A stretch of DNA of 64,000 nt, taken from NCBI RefSeq assembly GCF_014805625.2, contig NW_023998415.1:3627149-3691148 (forward strand), in the 5' to 3' direction. Below, piece after piece: positions 51,590-63,996 of the stretch. A model generated the notes under the pieces. That model saw only the letters and a program-made list of their open reading frames with translations, was not told the DNA's origin and did no database searches. Within the stretch, counting starts at the first letter, position 1, and every line of letters starts with the position of its first letter. A program made the position numbers and the translations under genes. Source of the stretch: Glossina fuscipes (Eukaryota > Arthropoda > Insecta > Diptera > Glossinidae).

Positions 51590-52790
51590 TATACCCTTGA
51601 CTACTTATAGTACAGGATATGCACTCAAACTTGGTTTTGTGCGTTGTTTTTTTTTTTAATTTAAATACTTTTTAATTGTGTTGCGGAAACTAACCGCATA
51701 AACGTACAAAAGAGCTTTGTGTGTATTGAGTTTGTGTGGACGTGTGTAGTACGCAGAAGGGCTTAAGATAGAACCACCTTTTATTATACCGGTTGATTCA
51801 GAAAATGATTCTGTCTGTCTTTCTGTTCGTCTATCTGTCTGTCAGGCTGTTTCTGCATGCTCATCATGGATGAGTGCTATTGAAAATGGTTCGGATCGAT
51901 CCCCATACAACACCAAATTTTGCGAAGTCGTTTACATGGGAAAAAATTGTAATTTTCAAAATTTTTCAACAAAAATGGCTAAGTAATTGTATTTTCACAC
52001 TCTAAATTGGTCTGCATGCTTCGGATCGCCTACAGCAATATTTTAAAGTCCGTCTCATATATGAAAAAAAGTAAGAGTTTCAATATTTCATAGTTAATAA
52101 AAGTAAATTGGCGAAGAAGTCAGTTTTACCGAATATTGACAATGCAGATGTGTTTTTTTGGATGCCACCGCATACAAGGAATCTCAAGAAATATAAACCC
52201 TTATATGCCAAAAAGGCACAATCGTTAATGTTTTATGATCACAATTAGTTCCTGAGAGTAATTTGACATAAACATTAAGTGGACCAAATTTGAAAAGCAG
52301 GCATCTATTTTTTGGACCCCACTGCCCATAAGGCTTTTCATGAATAAGAAGCCCTTTAGAAAAAGTGCGAATATTTAATTTAAGTTTATGATAAAAATTG
52401 GACAATATTAGCAAATTAAGCCAGAAAATTAACAGTAGCGAATTTGGACCACGTAGATCTATTTTTTAGATCCTAACATATACAAAGGTTATCGTAGAAA
52501 CAAGCCCGTATATGGAGAGAAAATCTAATTTCTAGTAAAATTTTTGGAGAGCAAATTAATTTTTCTAAATTTGTATCGTTTCATGTGATATTTTGGGCAT
52601 CCGCCAATGTATGGGTTTTTATGATATATATATCTGTGCATGAAAGTAGTGTGTAATCTTTGGTGTCTTGTTATTTAAACGAGCGAATAAGTGTGCTGCT
52701 CGAATTGGTCTAGGATATTATAGTCGGCCAAAGGTCTAATAGTCGACCTTTGGCCGACTATACTATCCCCTGCTTGTTCAATTTGCAACC
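51590..52790 (+). repeat. dispersed repeat B, long form copy 1
   Basis: Shares the whole block order with 55405-56540. It starts near TATACCCTTGACTAC and runs through a GTCTGTCT stretch, ATTGAAAATGGTTCGGATCG, and a GGACCACGTAGATCTATTT block followed by AGATCCTAAC. It continues through AAGCCCGTATATGGAGAG and ATGTGATATTTTGGGCATC, and ends at a GTCGACCTTTGGCCGACTAT block before CTTGTT. This copy carries an extra hairpin at its end. Confidence 0.75.
52719..52762. repeat. perfect 18-bp inverted repeat with 8-nt loop
   Basis: Arms at 52719-52736 and 52745-52762 (TATAGTCGGCCAAAGGTC and its exact reverse complement). It sits at the 3' end of a repeat B copy, where the other copy has only one arm. 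This suggests a local inverted duplication of the repeat's terminus. Confidence 0.9.
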
Positions 52791-55404
52791 GTACTAAAGC
52801 TAGATTTCTTTTTCATTCTACCTTGGACACTCGTTATTATTGTAAGTTTGCTTTAAACAATTAATTTTTAAACCACTTTTCTTTTTTTCTTATATCATTG
52901 ATGTCATGTTCTGACGAAATTTCTGAGGAAAACGAATAAATAGAAGAAAATGAAAAGATGTGACGACATTTAATTATAATTTCAAGAAAGATGCATTTTT
53001 ATTCCAAGCCTTAAGAAATTGACTGGGACTTTATTTTGATTATAAGCAGAAAATGTTTGTTTCATTTGTCATTTCAACAGAATAGAATAATAAAAAAAAG
53101 TGGGGTAAAGCATGTAAACATAGGGAAGAAAATCGAAATATGTTTACTGCAAAGCATTTTACAAATAAAACAAGGAGTAAAAATGATAATATGATGTGCA
53201 AACTTAATATCAGGATGTGTGTGCTTTGCTGTGCGAGCGAATTTGAAATAATTTTTGTTTTTCATTTTTTTTTTTTTTTGTTATGCAAATATTTACTTGA
53301 GCTCAAGGTATCGGCTTTCGGATTTAATAAAGTTATTGAAAGGTGAATATCAAAGATGTCAGTTGGTAGTGTCGACACAGCATATACATGGCACTTGACA
53401 GTAGAATGCCCTTTAATGTCTGTGTGCCGCGAATGACCGCATTCGTTGTCAGTAGTCTTTAGTGTCCATCCTATTGTCACATTTTAAAATTATCATGAAT
53501 TTTTCAAATTGCAGCGAAGATCCAAAGGCAGTTTTTAATAAATCAAAGAACGTTCGAACGTTCATACGCACAACAAATTGCCAACGGAACGTAGAAAATA
53601 TGCATATAGCGCAGCTGAATGCGAAGACTCAGTCAGACTTAGTCATTGTTGTGTCCTCATGAACATCGAATAAGTTATGTGTTCAAAATCAGTTAAAAGA
53701 TTTATGTACATATATACATATATATATACATATATATTGATATCTCAAAATATATATATATATATATTTATGCACACATTTCCACTAGTATGATTAATAA
53801 GAAGGTAAGGTAAGGCAAGAGAAAAGAAGCCATAAGCAAAAAAAAAAAAAAAATCTCTTAACGTCAACTAGAAAAAACTTTCAGACGACCACACGTCAAA
53901 TTTTATGGCATTCAGTAGGCTGGTGTTTGTTTGACAGCCGTAGAAAGTCAACCACTTTGATTACTTCCTCCTTTTCTTTAGAGGCAAGAGGGCTTCGTCT
54001 TGTGATTAAACACTGCTATTACTTAAGAGGTGAAACATCAAAAGAGACCAAAAAAAGTCTCGACAAACATTACTCTCGCTAGATGAAGCGCTGGATGTCT
54101 CAATTTGAAAGCAATTGTACAAACACAAGTGATAAGCCTCTTCCAAATCACCTAAACACAATTGCAACATGAGAAACAACTGAGAGAAGTCCCCGACGCA
54201 ATATAAAACGGAATGGGAAGTGCAAATACGTGAACTAGCTAGGATTATACACAGTATTCCAGTATCCTTCCAATCTATCAGTGAGTTATTCGTTTCACGG
54301 CTCTATTGAACACTTTACTATTACTCAAGTTGCTTCATCGTTATTGCACTAAGAACGAACCATGGATTCGCTACCACATGGTGAGTAGAGAAGGGTGGAA
54401 GTGGCAAAAGTATAATCTTCATTAAGTAGCTTAAAAAGGTTCAACGATAACAGCCACATAGTGTTCATCACTACTGGAGCGGTGAAATAAAGAAATCAAG
54501 AACAAAGTTAAGCATTTGAAAAACAAAAGAATCGCATTTTGTCGCGATTGCCGATCAACTCGTGTATCAAACATTGCACAGTAAAATCATATGAAATTGT
54601 GTATGGATAGCTTACGTAAGCCTTCAACTCTCCAAATCTCGCTACCGGCAACGAATATCTATTTGCACCATCTTTCAAAAGATGGTAAGCGTTTCGCACT
54701 GAATGAAGAACTCGTTTTGTAAGCATTTAACCAACTGGAACGGTTCGAAAAAGCCGTATTACTTGAAAGGCATAAAAACTGAATGGAAAAATCATTTATG
54801 TTTGTTATGTTTAAAAATAAAATTAAATTTTGCCAAAATATTTATGGTCTTTTATGAGATGTCTTAGTTATTAGTTCGACTATTACCTATCATATGTGTT
54901 CAGGGGGATCTCAACACTTTAAAAGACCATCACGGTTCGGCTATAACTAAACCAAACTTTCTCTACTCTTCGGTGATTTCATTCAGTATTTTTGGTTTAT
55001 ATTTGTAGAAGCTGGAGTTCCATTCGCGTTTTTGGTACAAAAATTCCTTGCATAAAAGTTATATTCGGATTTGGGTTGAATTGAAGTAAAAACAAGTAAA
55101 ACACTACAGCGGGCCACGAGCCAGTATCTACCACTAAATAACCTATATTATCATTAAGTGATCGAAAAAATAGTTTGACCCAAATGATTTCCAATAGCCT
55201 CCGCTCATGAGCCACAACACCTTGATGAAAAGAAATTTCATTAAAAAGATTTTCCACCTCTCGATTGAACGCTAGAATAGAAGACAGACAAGCTGGCGGT
55301 TGGATAGGCAAGCTTAGATCGTTTCGGAATGTGACACAGAATCGATTATAAAAGCTGGGGCTACCTCAAGCCCTTCTGGATGCTGTATACATCCGGGGTA
55401 AGTT

Positions 55405-56540
55405 ACTATACCCTTGCACTACAAGTGGTGGTGTAGGGTATCATAAAAATCAAAGTATTTCGTTCATCTCGCCGATCGCAATTATTTTTTCACTTTACTC
55501 TTAAATATTTTTTTGCGATAAATTTTTTGGAAAATCTTAAGTTAACATCGTGTTATCATGCTGAAACGTGTTCAATGGCCACCAACCAGGGATATTTAGA
55601 CCGAGTTTTATTTTTCTTCCCCACATTTTATAAGCATAAGTATTTCTGGAAACAAGACCGGAGTCAGTAAATATCGCTTAATCGACTTTGAATCTTTCAC
55701 GTGTTGAGGTATGCACGTACATCATATAAACATATTTATACCCTACACCACTTGTTATATAGGATATATTAAATTTTTCAGACTAAGTTTGCCTCTCCGT
55801 CTACACATTTTCATGTTCCACTTACAGGTCATAATTTTTGAGATATTTTGATGAAACGTGCTATCCCGACACACTTTGGCCTAAAGAAGTATGTTATTGA
55901 AAATGATTCGGATCGGTCCACTTTTTCAACAATTGCTAAGTGATCGCACTACAACTTTCTAAATTGCTATGAGAAATTTGGTTCTGCTGTGGCAGTTTTT
56001 AGAATCCGCTCTCATATAACCGTTCCTATAAAAACTGAATATATGGAGTGGTGTATATTTCTTAGGTTCCACTCCATAAAAGGTCTTTTGTGAATAATAG
56101 GCTCTTCAAAAAAATGCTTAATTTTTAATTTTTGATGATGAAAATTGGTCCATAGTAGGAAAATAAGCAAAAAAATTGATGGTAGGGGATTTGGATCGCA
56201 TAGGTCTATTTGCTAGACCCCAAAAACATATATAGAAGTTAGCTCGCAAAGCAAGCCCTCGTATATAGAGAAAGTCTAATTTATAGTTTTTTATGAAGGA
56301 AAAAAAATAAAATATTTAGGATGAGAATTAAGTTTGCTAAATTCGGATCATGTTATGTGATATTTTGAGCATCTTCGAATATGCGGGCTTTCATGAAAAC
56401 TACACTTTTGCATGAAAACAATGCGTAGTGTTTGGCATATTATTACTAAAAGGAGTGAACAATTGTACTAAATGATGTCGTGCAACGTATCTAAGAGTCG
56501 ACCTTGCCCGATTATAACGCTCTTTCTTGTTTATAATCCA
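55405..56540 (+). repeat. dispersed repeat B, long form copy 2
   Basis: Second long copy in the same orientation. It contains ACCCTACACCACTTG, TTTTTGAGATATTTTGATGA, CTTTGGCCTAAAGAAG and ATTGAAAATGATTCGGATCG. A TTGGATCGCATAGGTCTATT block, AAGCCCTCGTATATAGAG and ATGTGATATTTTGAGCATC follow. It ends at AGTCGACCTTGCCCGATTAT and CTTTCTTGTTT. No open frame is conserved between copies, so it is probably non-autonomous. Confidence 0.75.
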
Positions 56541-57199
56541 GATATCCCGTGTTTGTTATAAACATGGACAATTTTGCTAAAAATTAAAATTTAATTTTGC
56601 TTAAAAAAATTTAATTATTTTTTTAACTAAATACATTACCTACTGATGACACTTGGATACATGATCGCATACGTAAATATAATATATGAGGATATATACA
56701 AAGGAAAAAGTTCATGGAATTTAGAATAGAAGAATTGAGGATTTAAAAAAGGATAGAGGAACTTAAATTCGCTCAACATTGGTAATGCAAACCTTATCAA
56801 GCCGTATTATGGCGTTATGGTGTGAAAGAAGAGGACAAGTCATAGATAATTAAAAATAATCATTATGGCATTTGTGGGTCCAGTTCAAGGTAAGCCAGTT
56901 TTGAAAATACGTTATTTTTTCAATACCATTACGATAGAGGCCTGTGCATAAATGCGTGTTGTTTAGTGAAAAATTTTCGATTAATCGTTGATAAAGTCGC
57001 AGAAATTTTTTGAAAGATTGGCATATGGCGATGGAACATCAACATCAACTGAAATACTATTTTGATAACCATTTGGATAACTCCATGTATAGGTACAACC
57101 GATGAATGAATCGAATTGACATCAGCGAATCGCTTCTCAATTTTAAAGACATTGGAAATGGTCGACTAGCGACATAAATTGTTACGTCGTCACGTACAT

Positions 57200-57830
57200 C
57201 ATTTTCTGCAACATTTTCCTATCTCTCTGGCAACATGCCGATCCCGTGTCGAAAGAACTTACATTGGTTTCGCCAACGATTGAAGCACCGACTCATTTTC
57301 GCACTTCTTCAACTTTGCGGGGCCGCATGCCAGCCTTGTCCTGCTGCATCGAGCTGAACAAGTGGTAATCAGAAGGCGCCACGTCGGATGAGTACGCTGG
57401 GTATGGCAGAATTTCCAACTCGAGCTGCAATAGTTTATCATTGAGCAACTCTTGCAATAAGTGGCCATTTTCAGCCAATTTAAAAGGTAGACATTTGCGT
57501 TTCCTTTAGATCTTTCCTATCGCATGTAAACGTCTAGGAAGAGTGGATTCGTCAATTGTTAAGCTCTTCGAAAGTTCTTTGAGAGTTTGAGCTGGGTTTT
57601 CGTCCAATTAGTCTTGCAATTCATTGTTTTCGAACTGTTTTGCTGCTCAAGGCCGTCTCTTGTTCGTTGACATCAAAATCCTCACTTCCAACAATAGGAA
57701 CATGATGGAGCGCCATCATCATAAGCTGCTGAATGTATTTGGCAGGCTTTGGCACCAGATTTCTGCAAATTAAATAGCAAAAGTAATAAAGTCGGGAATG
57801 CAATTTCGCGTGTTCCGTGATTAGCGTGGG
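57200..57830 (-). pseudogene. mariner transposase relic, second lineage
   Basis: On the minus strand, LLLLFNLQKSGAKACQIH (about 57770-57825) matches the first helix of a mariner N terminus. SEDFDVNEQETA, DENPAQTLKELSKSL and LPRRLHAIGKI (about 57510-57690) match the second helix-turn-helix. NGHLLQELLNDK, then LPYPAYSSDVAPSDYHLF (about 57385-57440), retain the region of the third catalytic Asp. The central segment with the first two Asp residues is missing, and stops and frameshifts occur. The motif style (PSDYHLFSSM) differs from the copy 1 kb downstream. Confidence 0.75.
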
Positions 57831-58429
57831 CATAGGCTGAGTAACTCAAAAACGTTAAGTGGAAAGCTGTTATTTTAGATAGCGAAAGATCAAAATCATT
57901 GAATTTACTCGTTATGTATACTGGTATTTCGCATTTCTTTATCATTTTTACCTGTAGAAGTCGCTGGTCAAAATTTTTGCAAGCACCTAATACCACTTCT
58001 TTACTACTTCATTATGAATAACATAAACAGTTTTATTGGATTTAGTTCCTAAGATTAGAGAGAATTCCAATCGCTGTATACTATAGAAGTGTTACGTATC
58101 CGTAATGTAACATTCGTAACAGCGTTGCTTACGTGCAAATGATAGCAAGAAGGAGAGTTTTTTCTTCGATTGAGGATAAATCGTTTGCTCGATTAACTAC
58201 CAAGTGGACGTTTCATCCGGTGCTTACTTTTTGATTGGCGCCATCTTCCTTTAGATATTTATAAAGCGGTTACATCATACCTCAAAGAATATATGTATTC
58301 TTGATGAGCATAAGAAATGAAATATATTCACGTCTATCTGTGTAGCTGTCTGCATCTTTGCGTATTAAAATTAATAAAAACTTAAGCTTGAACTCAAACC
58401 TTTCTTTATACAATCGACATATACATATA

Positions 58430-58461
58430 TTAGTTTGCGGAAAAAGAAATCCATTATTTTT
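58430..58461 (+). repeat. mariner 5' terminal inverted repeat
   Basis: Pairs with 59289-59320 with two mismatches over 32 bp. Preceded by a TA target duplication. Confidence 0.93.
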
Positions 58462-58467
58462 TGTTAA

Positions 58468-59268
58468 ATGATCGAAGTTGACCGGCATGTTAGCAGTCAT
58501 AACATCGCCCAGGAGCTAAAAATCGACCATAAAACAGTTTTAAACCATTTACACAAAGCTGGATTCAAAAAGAAGCTCGATGTTTGGGTGCCACACCAAT
58601 TAACAGAAAAAAACATGATGGATCGAATTTCCATCTGCGAAGCCTTGGCCAAACGGAATGAGATAGACCCATTTATTAAACGGATGGTGACTGGAGATGA
58701 GAAATGGATCACATACGCTAACCGTGTGCGAAAACGATCGTGGTCACAGAGCGGTGAAGCATCTCAAACGGCCAGGAAGGTTTTACTACGCATTTGGTGG
58801 GACTGGAAGGGGATTATTTATTATGAGTTGCTTCCATATGGCCAAACGCTAAATTCTGATCTCTACTGTCAACAACTGGACCGTTTGAAGATAGCGATTG
58901 ACCAGAAACGGCCAGAATTGGCCAACAGGAGAGGTGTCGTGTTCCACCAGGACAACGCTAGGTCACACACATCTACAGTGACTCGCCAGAAACTTCGGGA
59001 GCTTGGTTGGGAAGTTTTAATGCATCCGCCATACAGTCCGGACTTGGCACCAAGCGATTATCATCTTTTTCTTGCATTGCAAAATTTCTTTAATGATAAA
59101 AAATTGGAATCTAGGGAGGATTGTGAAAATCGACTACTAGAGTTTTTTGCAAATAGAGACCAGGACTTCTATGAGAGAGGCATTTTGAAGTTACCTTTAA
59201 AATGGCAACAAATCATACAACAAAACGGTGCATATTTGACCCAAATCGGACAATCCAAAGCATGTTAA
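58468..59268 (+). CDS. mariner DD34D transposase, N-terminally truncated (266 aa)
   Basis: A cut-and-paste transposase acting on its TIRs at TA targets. The frame keeps the second helix-turn-helix (residues about 9-31, NIAQELKIDHKTVLNHLHKA), the WVPHQLT linker motif (40-46) and the complete catalytic triad. D77 is in TGDEKW, D162 in HQDNARSH and D197 in YSPDLAPSDYHLF, with 34 residues between the last two (DD34D). The C terminus LPLKWQQIIQQNGAYLTQIG is intact. The usual length is about 345 residues, so about 80 N-terminal residues with the first helix-turn-helix are missing. Motifs look closest to the cecropia-type mariners. The ATG at 58468 is the first in frame after the TIR; whether it is translated is unknown. 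Confidence 0.93.
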   Translation: MIEVDRHVSSHNIAQELKIDHKTVLNHLHKAGFKKKLDVWVPHQLTEKNMMDRISICEALAKRNEIDPFIKRMVTGDEKWITYANRVRKRSWSQSGEASQTARKVLLRIWWDWKGIIYYELLPYGQTLNSDLYCQQLDRLKIAIDQKRPELANRRGVVFHQDNARSHTSTVTRQKLRELGWEVLMHPPYSPDLAPSDYHLFLALQNFFNDKKLESREDCENRLLEFFANRDQDFYERGILKLPLKWQQIIQQNGAYLTQIGQSKAC

Positions 59269-59288
59269 ATAAAGTCCTGAAGTTCATA

Positions 59289-59320
59289 TAAAAATAGTGG
59301 ATTTCTTTTTCCCCAAACTA
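59289..59320 (-). repeat. mariner 3' terminal inverted repeat
   Basis: Reverse complement matches 58430-58461 at 30 of 32 positions. Followed by TA. Confidence 0.93.
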
Positions 59321-59329
59321 ATATTTGGG

Positions 59330-62300
59330 GTCATAAGTCAGGTGTAGTAAAGACTTGAAATTTTTAAATGATATCGAAATGAAAGGGCCTCTGATGCCAT
59401 GTCTGCGCTAATAAAAAGAGCGAGATCTGATTGGCGGAAGGATACAAAATTCGTTCATTTATCATTTTTTGTTTTTCTCTTTCTATAATTTCTACTTGAG
59501 CCGACGCGGGCCGCTGAGTGACTCATTTCGCAAATTCGCACAAACAGAAGATGACGATCTGAATTCCTTGCTGACTTTAAACATGTTCATGACTAAAAGA
59601 GACGCCGGTATAAAAATGGTTATGAGTATCAAAAAGCATTAGGATATAATTAATTGCCGCAATTCTGATTGCAATTATTTCGGTAAGTAGTCTGAACGCT
59701 GACTACAAATCTATTGAAGATTTAGCATATTAGCATTTTTCAATGTTCGATATGAAAATATATCCTTAGTTATGATTTGGAAACAAACTAAAATTAGGTA
59801 TTGTCGTATGCTAAATGGTCAAAGTATGGTTTCCAATTTCAAATTTCATTAAAGATTTCACATCGTCTAAAAGCATAAGCTGCAACTTTGAGAAGGTTCG
59901 TTTGAAAGCCAAAAGTGACTCTTTTTCCCAGGGATATTGCTTCAAATTTATTTCGTTTCTTTTTTTCTTGACTTCTTTTTGGAACATCTTTCCCAAATTA
60001 CAATGTTTACTGATTCCGCTGAATTCATTTATCAGTAAAATCGAATTAATCCTTTCTTTTAATTACCATGGTTTGTTAATTCCATAACAAAGAACGGTAA
60101 CAAAATCAACTCTCATAGACAACGATATCAGTTAGAGACTTATACAGGTAAACGTTAGAATGACTTAAAGATTTATTTCTTTTTTTAATGTTATTATAAG
60201 CATATGTTTATGTAAAAGATACGTTTGCGGGAAAGAGCTTGACTCTAAGCAAATCAGTCTAGTACGACTGCTCATTGAAGTTGAACCCCAAGATCTGTTG
60301 ACGAATAATGCGATCGGCGATCGATTGCGAACTTTGATAGATTTGTAGAAACTCGCATGTACATGCTTAGGTACGGAAAGACAAAAAGACATGAAAAAAA
60401 GATACGGAAAGCCAAAGCGACAAGAAAGAAGAAAAAAAAAAAAAAAACACCGGCGAAGCTAATGCTATTATAATCCAATTAGACTATAGATTTATTTTCC
60501 CTAATGCACACAATGATTTAGAGAAATCAATTGAAGCGTTGCCTTGAAAAGACAATTGGATACCCATCGCTTTGGCGGTATTGACTCGCAATGTAAGCTA
60601 ATATAGTCACTTAAGTACAATATTCAATACATGCCCTAGATGGTGTAGATAGTACAGAAGATTTTTTTTTTTTCTTGTGATAATTAGGTTTCGAAATAAT
60701 TTGTATTTGAAAATTTTTTTATACGCTCTTTAGTTCTTTTAAGGGCAAACTTCAAACATGTATGTACAAATGTGTAAAGGCGAAGTAAGCGATTGACTTT
60801 TTAAGACAAAACGGACAATGAACTTAATACACTTTTACTTCTCTGTGTTGATTAAAAAATTTATTTATGGTCGATTTGATGCGATAAATAGTTGGAACAT
60901 TTTCTGCGCTTAAATCAAACTAAAAAGATACAACGAAACAGTTATCGTCAATAATTTAAGCAGATATCCGACATGTGCAATGGCTAACAAATAATTGAAT
61001 AAGATGGAGATTAAAAAACTAACAAAAAAAAAAAAAAAAAACAGAAAACAAAACATAAAAAAGAAAAGAAAAGAATTACGGGATTAAGTCAAAGTTTGAA
61101 TATACTTTGCTACTAAACCTAAATACATACACGTAAGGTACAATTGTGTTTTTACAATACCTTTTCATGTAAATTAAACAAAATAAACCAAATTTAATAT
61201 GTATGTGCATAATTATGAGAAAAAGGCAAACAATACCTTCCTACACGTTGGGGATAGTAAAAGGGAAAATGGCAAAAAAGAAGAAGCACAGCTTTCTCAA
61301 TAAACAGACATCACATCACTCATCACTTTAACTTTTACTACTCAAGCGTTCGGAAGACAATCTTCTTTTTCAACTTTCAAATTCTTAGCCCTATTGAAAT
61401 ACTTTTCAGGATGCTAGAAATTTCTATAAATTAACACTAAATTATAAATAAAATAATTGTCACAGTACAGTTTTCGAACGGTGTGCAAAGAATTAAATGT
61501 AAGCATAAGAGGAGCACTATTTCTCTTGTCACGGCTTATGAGCGACTTAAGACCAGCCTTCACGATTCTCATACCACTGCATATTTAATTTATTAATACA
61601 TTTTGTTAGCCGGAAAACCCCTTATGGTTATGGTTTATTGAGGATGAAAAAATTCACTATTTCGTCCATAGTTACAAAGTTCCCCGCAACCATTTACCCT
61701 TTTCTATTCTATTCTTAATCAGAATTAAATTTCGCGGCTCACATATAGTTGGCATCCATTCATGACTGCAATGAAATTGCAAGAAAAAAAAAAAACAAAA
61801 TTTCCAAATATTATTTTGATGCTGTAAAGAGAGTGCAATGTCCGGTACTCCTTAAATCCATGCTTTGTAAATCTATTTACAAAATACATAAACAATATAT
61901 AAATAAATATATTATTTATTTGCATTAGTTTTTTAGTTTAGTAGGTTTTCACATACTATGTTTACTTGAGAACGTGTTCACCGTGTAAAGCGAATCGATC
62001 TTTATATTCTTTACCTTACAGCGTTCTTTTCTAACCGGACTTAAGTTATATTTTACACGGAGACCTTTATTTTTTTTGTTAAGGATGATTTTTTTGATTT
62101 TTTTTTTTTTTTTGTCTATTGTAAAGAATTGTGCGAATAGATTGATCAAAAGGACATTACAAACCCACCATAAACCGACCCTTTAATGAGCTGATCTGCA
62201 AAGATCGATAGCTTTAGAAGGGAATATAAAATATGATATTTTCTAAACTTATATTTGATTATTAAGCGCGGTATGACAAAATTAATATACCAGCCTCTGA

Positions 62301-63200
62301 TAAGTATATGAAAAGTTAAAATTCCCTGTCTACTGTTGAATGGAAGCGTTCATCATTGTCTCATCGTCATGTGTGCACATTTGTACATAAATGTTTACGT
62401 GAACATATTTTGTCACTGATATGAAGACATCAAAATTCAAAATTATGTCAGAACTGAAAAGGTGTAACAGTGAACAGCAATGCGTAACTTTGCCGGCTTT
62501 GCCGGAATAATAATAAAAAATAAGAAAAGAAAAAAAAAAAAAAAAAACAAAAAAATAAGAAACACAAAAAAAGCACAAAAAGAATAACAGCAACAGGAAC
62601 ACAAGCGAGATCGATTTGGGAAAAAGGCAATTCGCAATTCGCAATTTAATTGAATTGAATTATGCTCGGACATTATGAAAGCTACTTTAGTTGAAGGGGT
62701 AAGTTTTTTGTGTTGTTATTGCTATTTTTATATTTGACCATTTTACGATCTTGTTTACCCATGCGTGCTATCTGTGATCAGTCAATCCAATTATTTGCAA
62801 AATTTTGTCACATAAATAACTTTGAACTGCGAATATATCGATTAGAAGTAGCAAAGGAGAACGAAGTCACAGATAGCCACGAAGCAAGTCTACGTTTGTC
62901 AATATCTTATCGTTTATTTGTTACACGGAGAAAAAAACATTGTATGTTCAATATCCAGTCATATAGATTCGATAGCCGATATCCATTATTTAACAAAACA
63001 TTGTATTTTATAAAATATATAATAGAAAAATATTATCTGATGGGGAATATACTTAAAATTTAGAAAAATTGTTCGCAGTGTATTAAAGTGTGGTACCAAT
63101 CGTATCTACATTTCTGCGTGATGTAGTGTTTATTCATTCGACTTTCATGTTTCACCTGTCGACAGACCGATGATGGATACTTGTATATACGTATATATAT
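59330..63200. other. gene-free AT-rich DNA
   Basis: Several A/T homopolymers (near 60430, 61024, 62095 and 62530). Reading frames are homopolymer-driven (Phe/Lys-rich) or motif-free. No exon, RNA gene or transposon end was recognised. Confidence 0.5.
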
Positions 63201-63217
63201 AAATACTGTTATATACT

Positions 63218-63277
63218 ACCACCACTACTACTACTATTAGTACTGCTACTGCTATTACAACAACAACAACAACAACA

Positions 63278-63320
<43 letters not shown>

Positions 63321-63390
63321 TTACTACTAGTACTAGTACTACTACTACTACTATTTATGCTACTACCACTGCTAGTATTAAAACAACTAT
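63218..63390. repeat. (ACT)n / (ACA)n trinucleotide array
   Basis: About 150 bp of CTA/ACT units with a central ACA run and ACTAGT interruptions. The minus-strand frame through it is a poly-Ser artefact. Confidence 0.92.
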
Positions 63391-63737
63391 TAGTAACAAA
63401 ATTTGTGCATTTATGCATCCTACATAGATGGTGAAGTCAAATGCACTGCATAAAACCTTACACACAGAAGCCTGAGAATAAAAACGGGGGGAAAAATACA
63501 AAAAAAAAATGTTAAAAACAAAGAAAAAGAGTAACAAACAAACAAACAACAAACAATCGAATTATAAGCGAAAAGGCTTTTATCAGTCGATGTGTAACGT
63601 AACGTAAAACGTTTTGTTGAAATGAATAAGTTATCCATCCGCGCATATGAATGAGGAAATTTTAAATACTCTTTTTGTTTTTTCCCTCTCTTCAGAATAT
63701 GAGTGCACACATACACACACATACGCACACATTAATA

Positions 63738-63742
63738 TACAA

Positions 63743-63793
<51 letters not shown>

Positions 63794-63795
63794 TA
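63738..63795. repeat. (TA)n microsatellite
   Basis: TA dinucleotide array with AAATA interruptions. Confidence 0.92.
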
Positions 63796-63944
63796 ATAAA
63801 CAGACAAAGCCGCTGTACACTTGCTACTGTGCGCGCCTTTACGTTTGCGAAGAAACTGCAAACGACCCTATTCTCAAATCTAAATATGTATATGTGTTTA
63901 TACACAATATATGCTTATTGTATGCATGCGAATATATACATATA

Positions 63945-63945
63945 A

Positions 63946-63996
<51 letters not shown>

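Larger units (their letters stand above)
49500..57190. other. gene-free DNA between the SINE and the mariner cluster
   Basis: Besides the two repeat B copies, this stretch shows (TA)n near 53706-53770 and A/T homopolymers near 53264 and 53840. The 104-residue minus-strand frame at 54997-55311 has no known motif. Nothing else could be supported. Confidence 0.5.
58430..59320 (+). mobile_element. mariner element with near-perfect TIRs and N-terminal deletion
   Basis: The 32-bp ends at 58430-58461 and 59289-59320 (inverted; start TTAGTTTG-GGAAAAAGAA) match at 30 of 32 positions. TA flanks both sides (58428-58429 and 59321-59322). The length of 891 bp is about 400 bp shorter than a complete mariner. 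The 5' TIR runs almost directly into the middle of the transposase DNA-binding domain, so the deletion removed the 5' UTR and first helix-turn-helix. The open frame is otherwise uninterrupted, which points to recent origin. It could be mobilised in trans if a full source copy exists; it is not autonomous. Confidence 0.92.

Noticed and set aside
54180..54300. Short RSPRRN-like string considered as a Tc1 helix-turn-helix relic
   Set aside because: Single short motif, no catalytic region and no terminal repeats.
62330..62673. Phe-rich minus-strand frames
   Set aside because: Driven by poly(A)/AAGAAAA tracts; three overlapping frames all open for the same reason.
63209..63418. Serine-rich open frame on the minus strand
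   Set aside because: Pure translation of the ACT/ACA trinucleotide array; no gene context.
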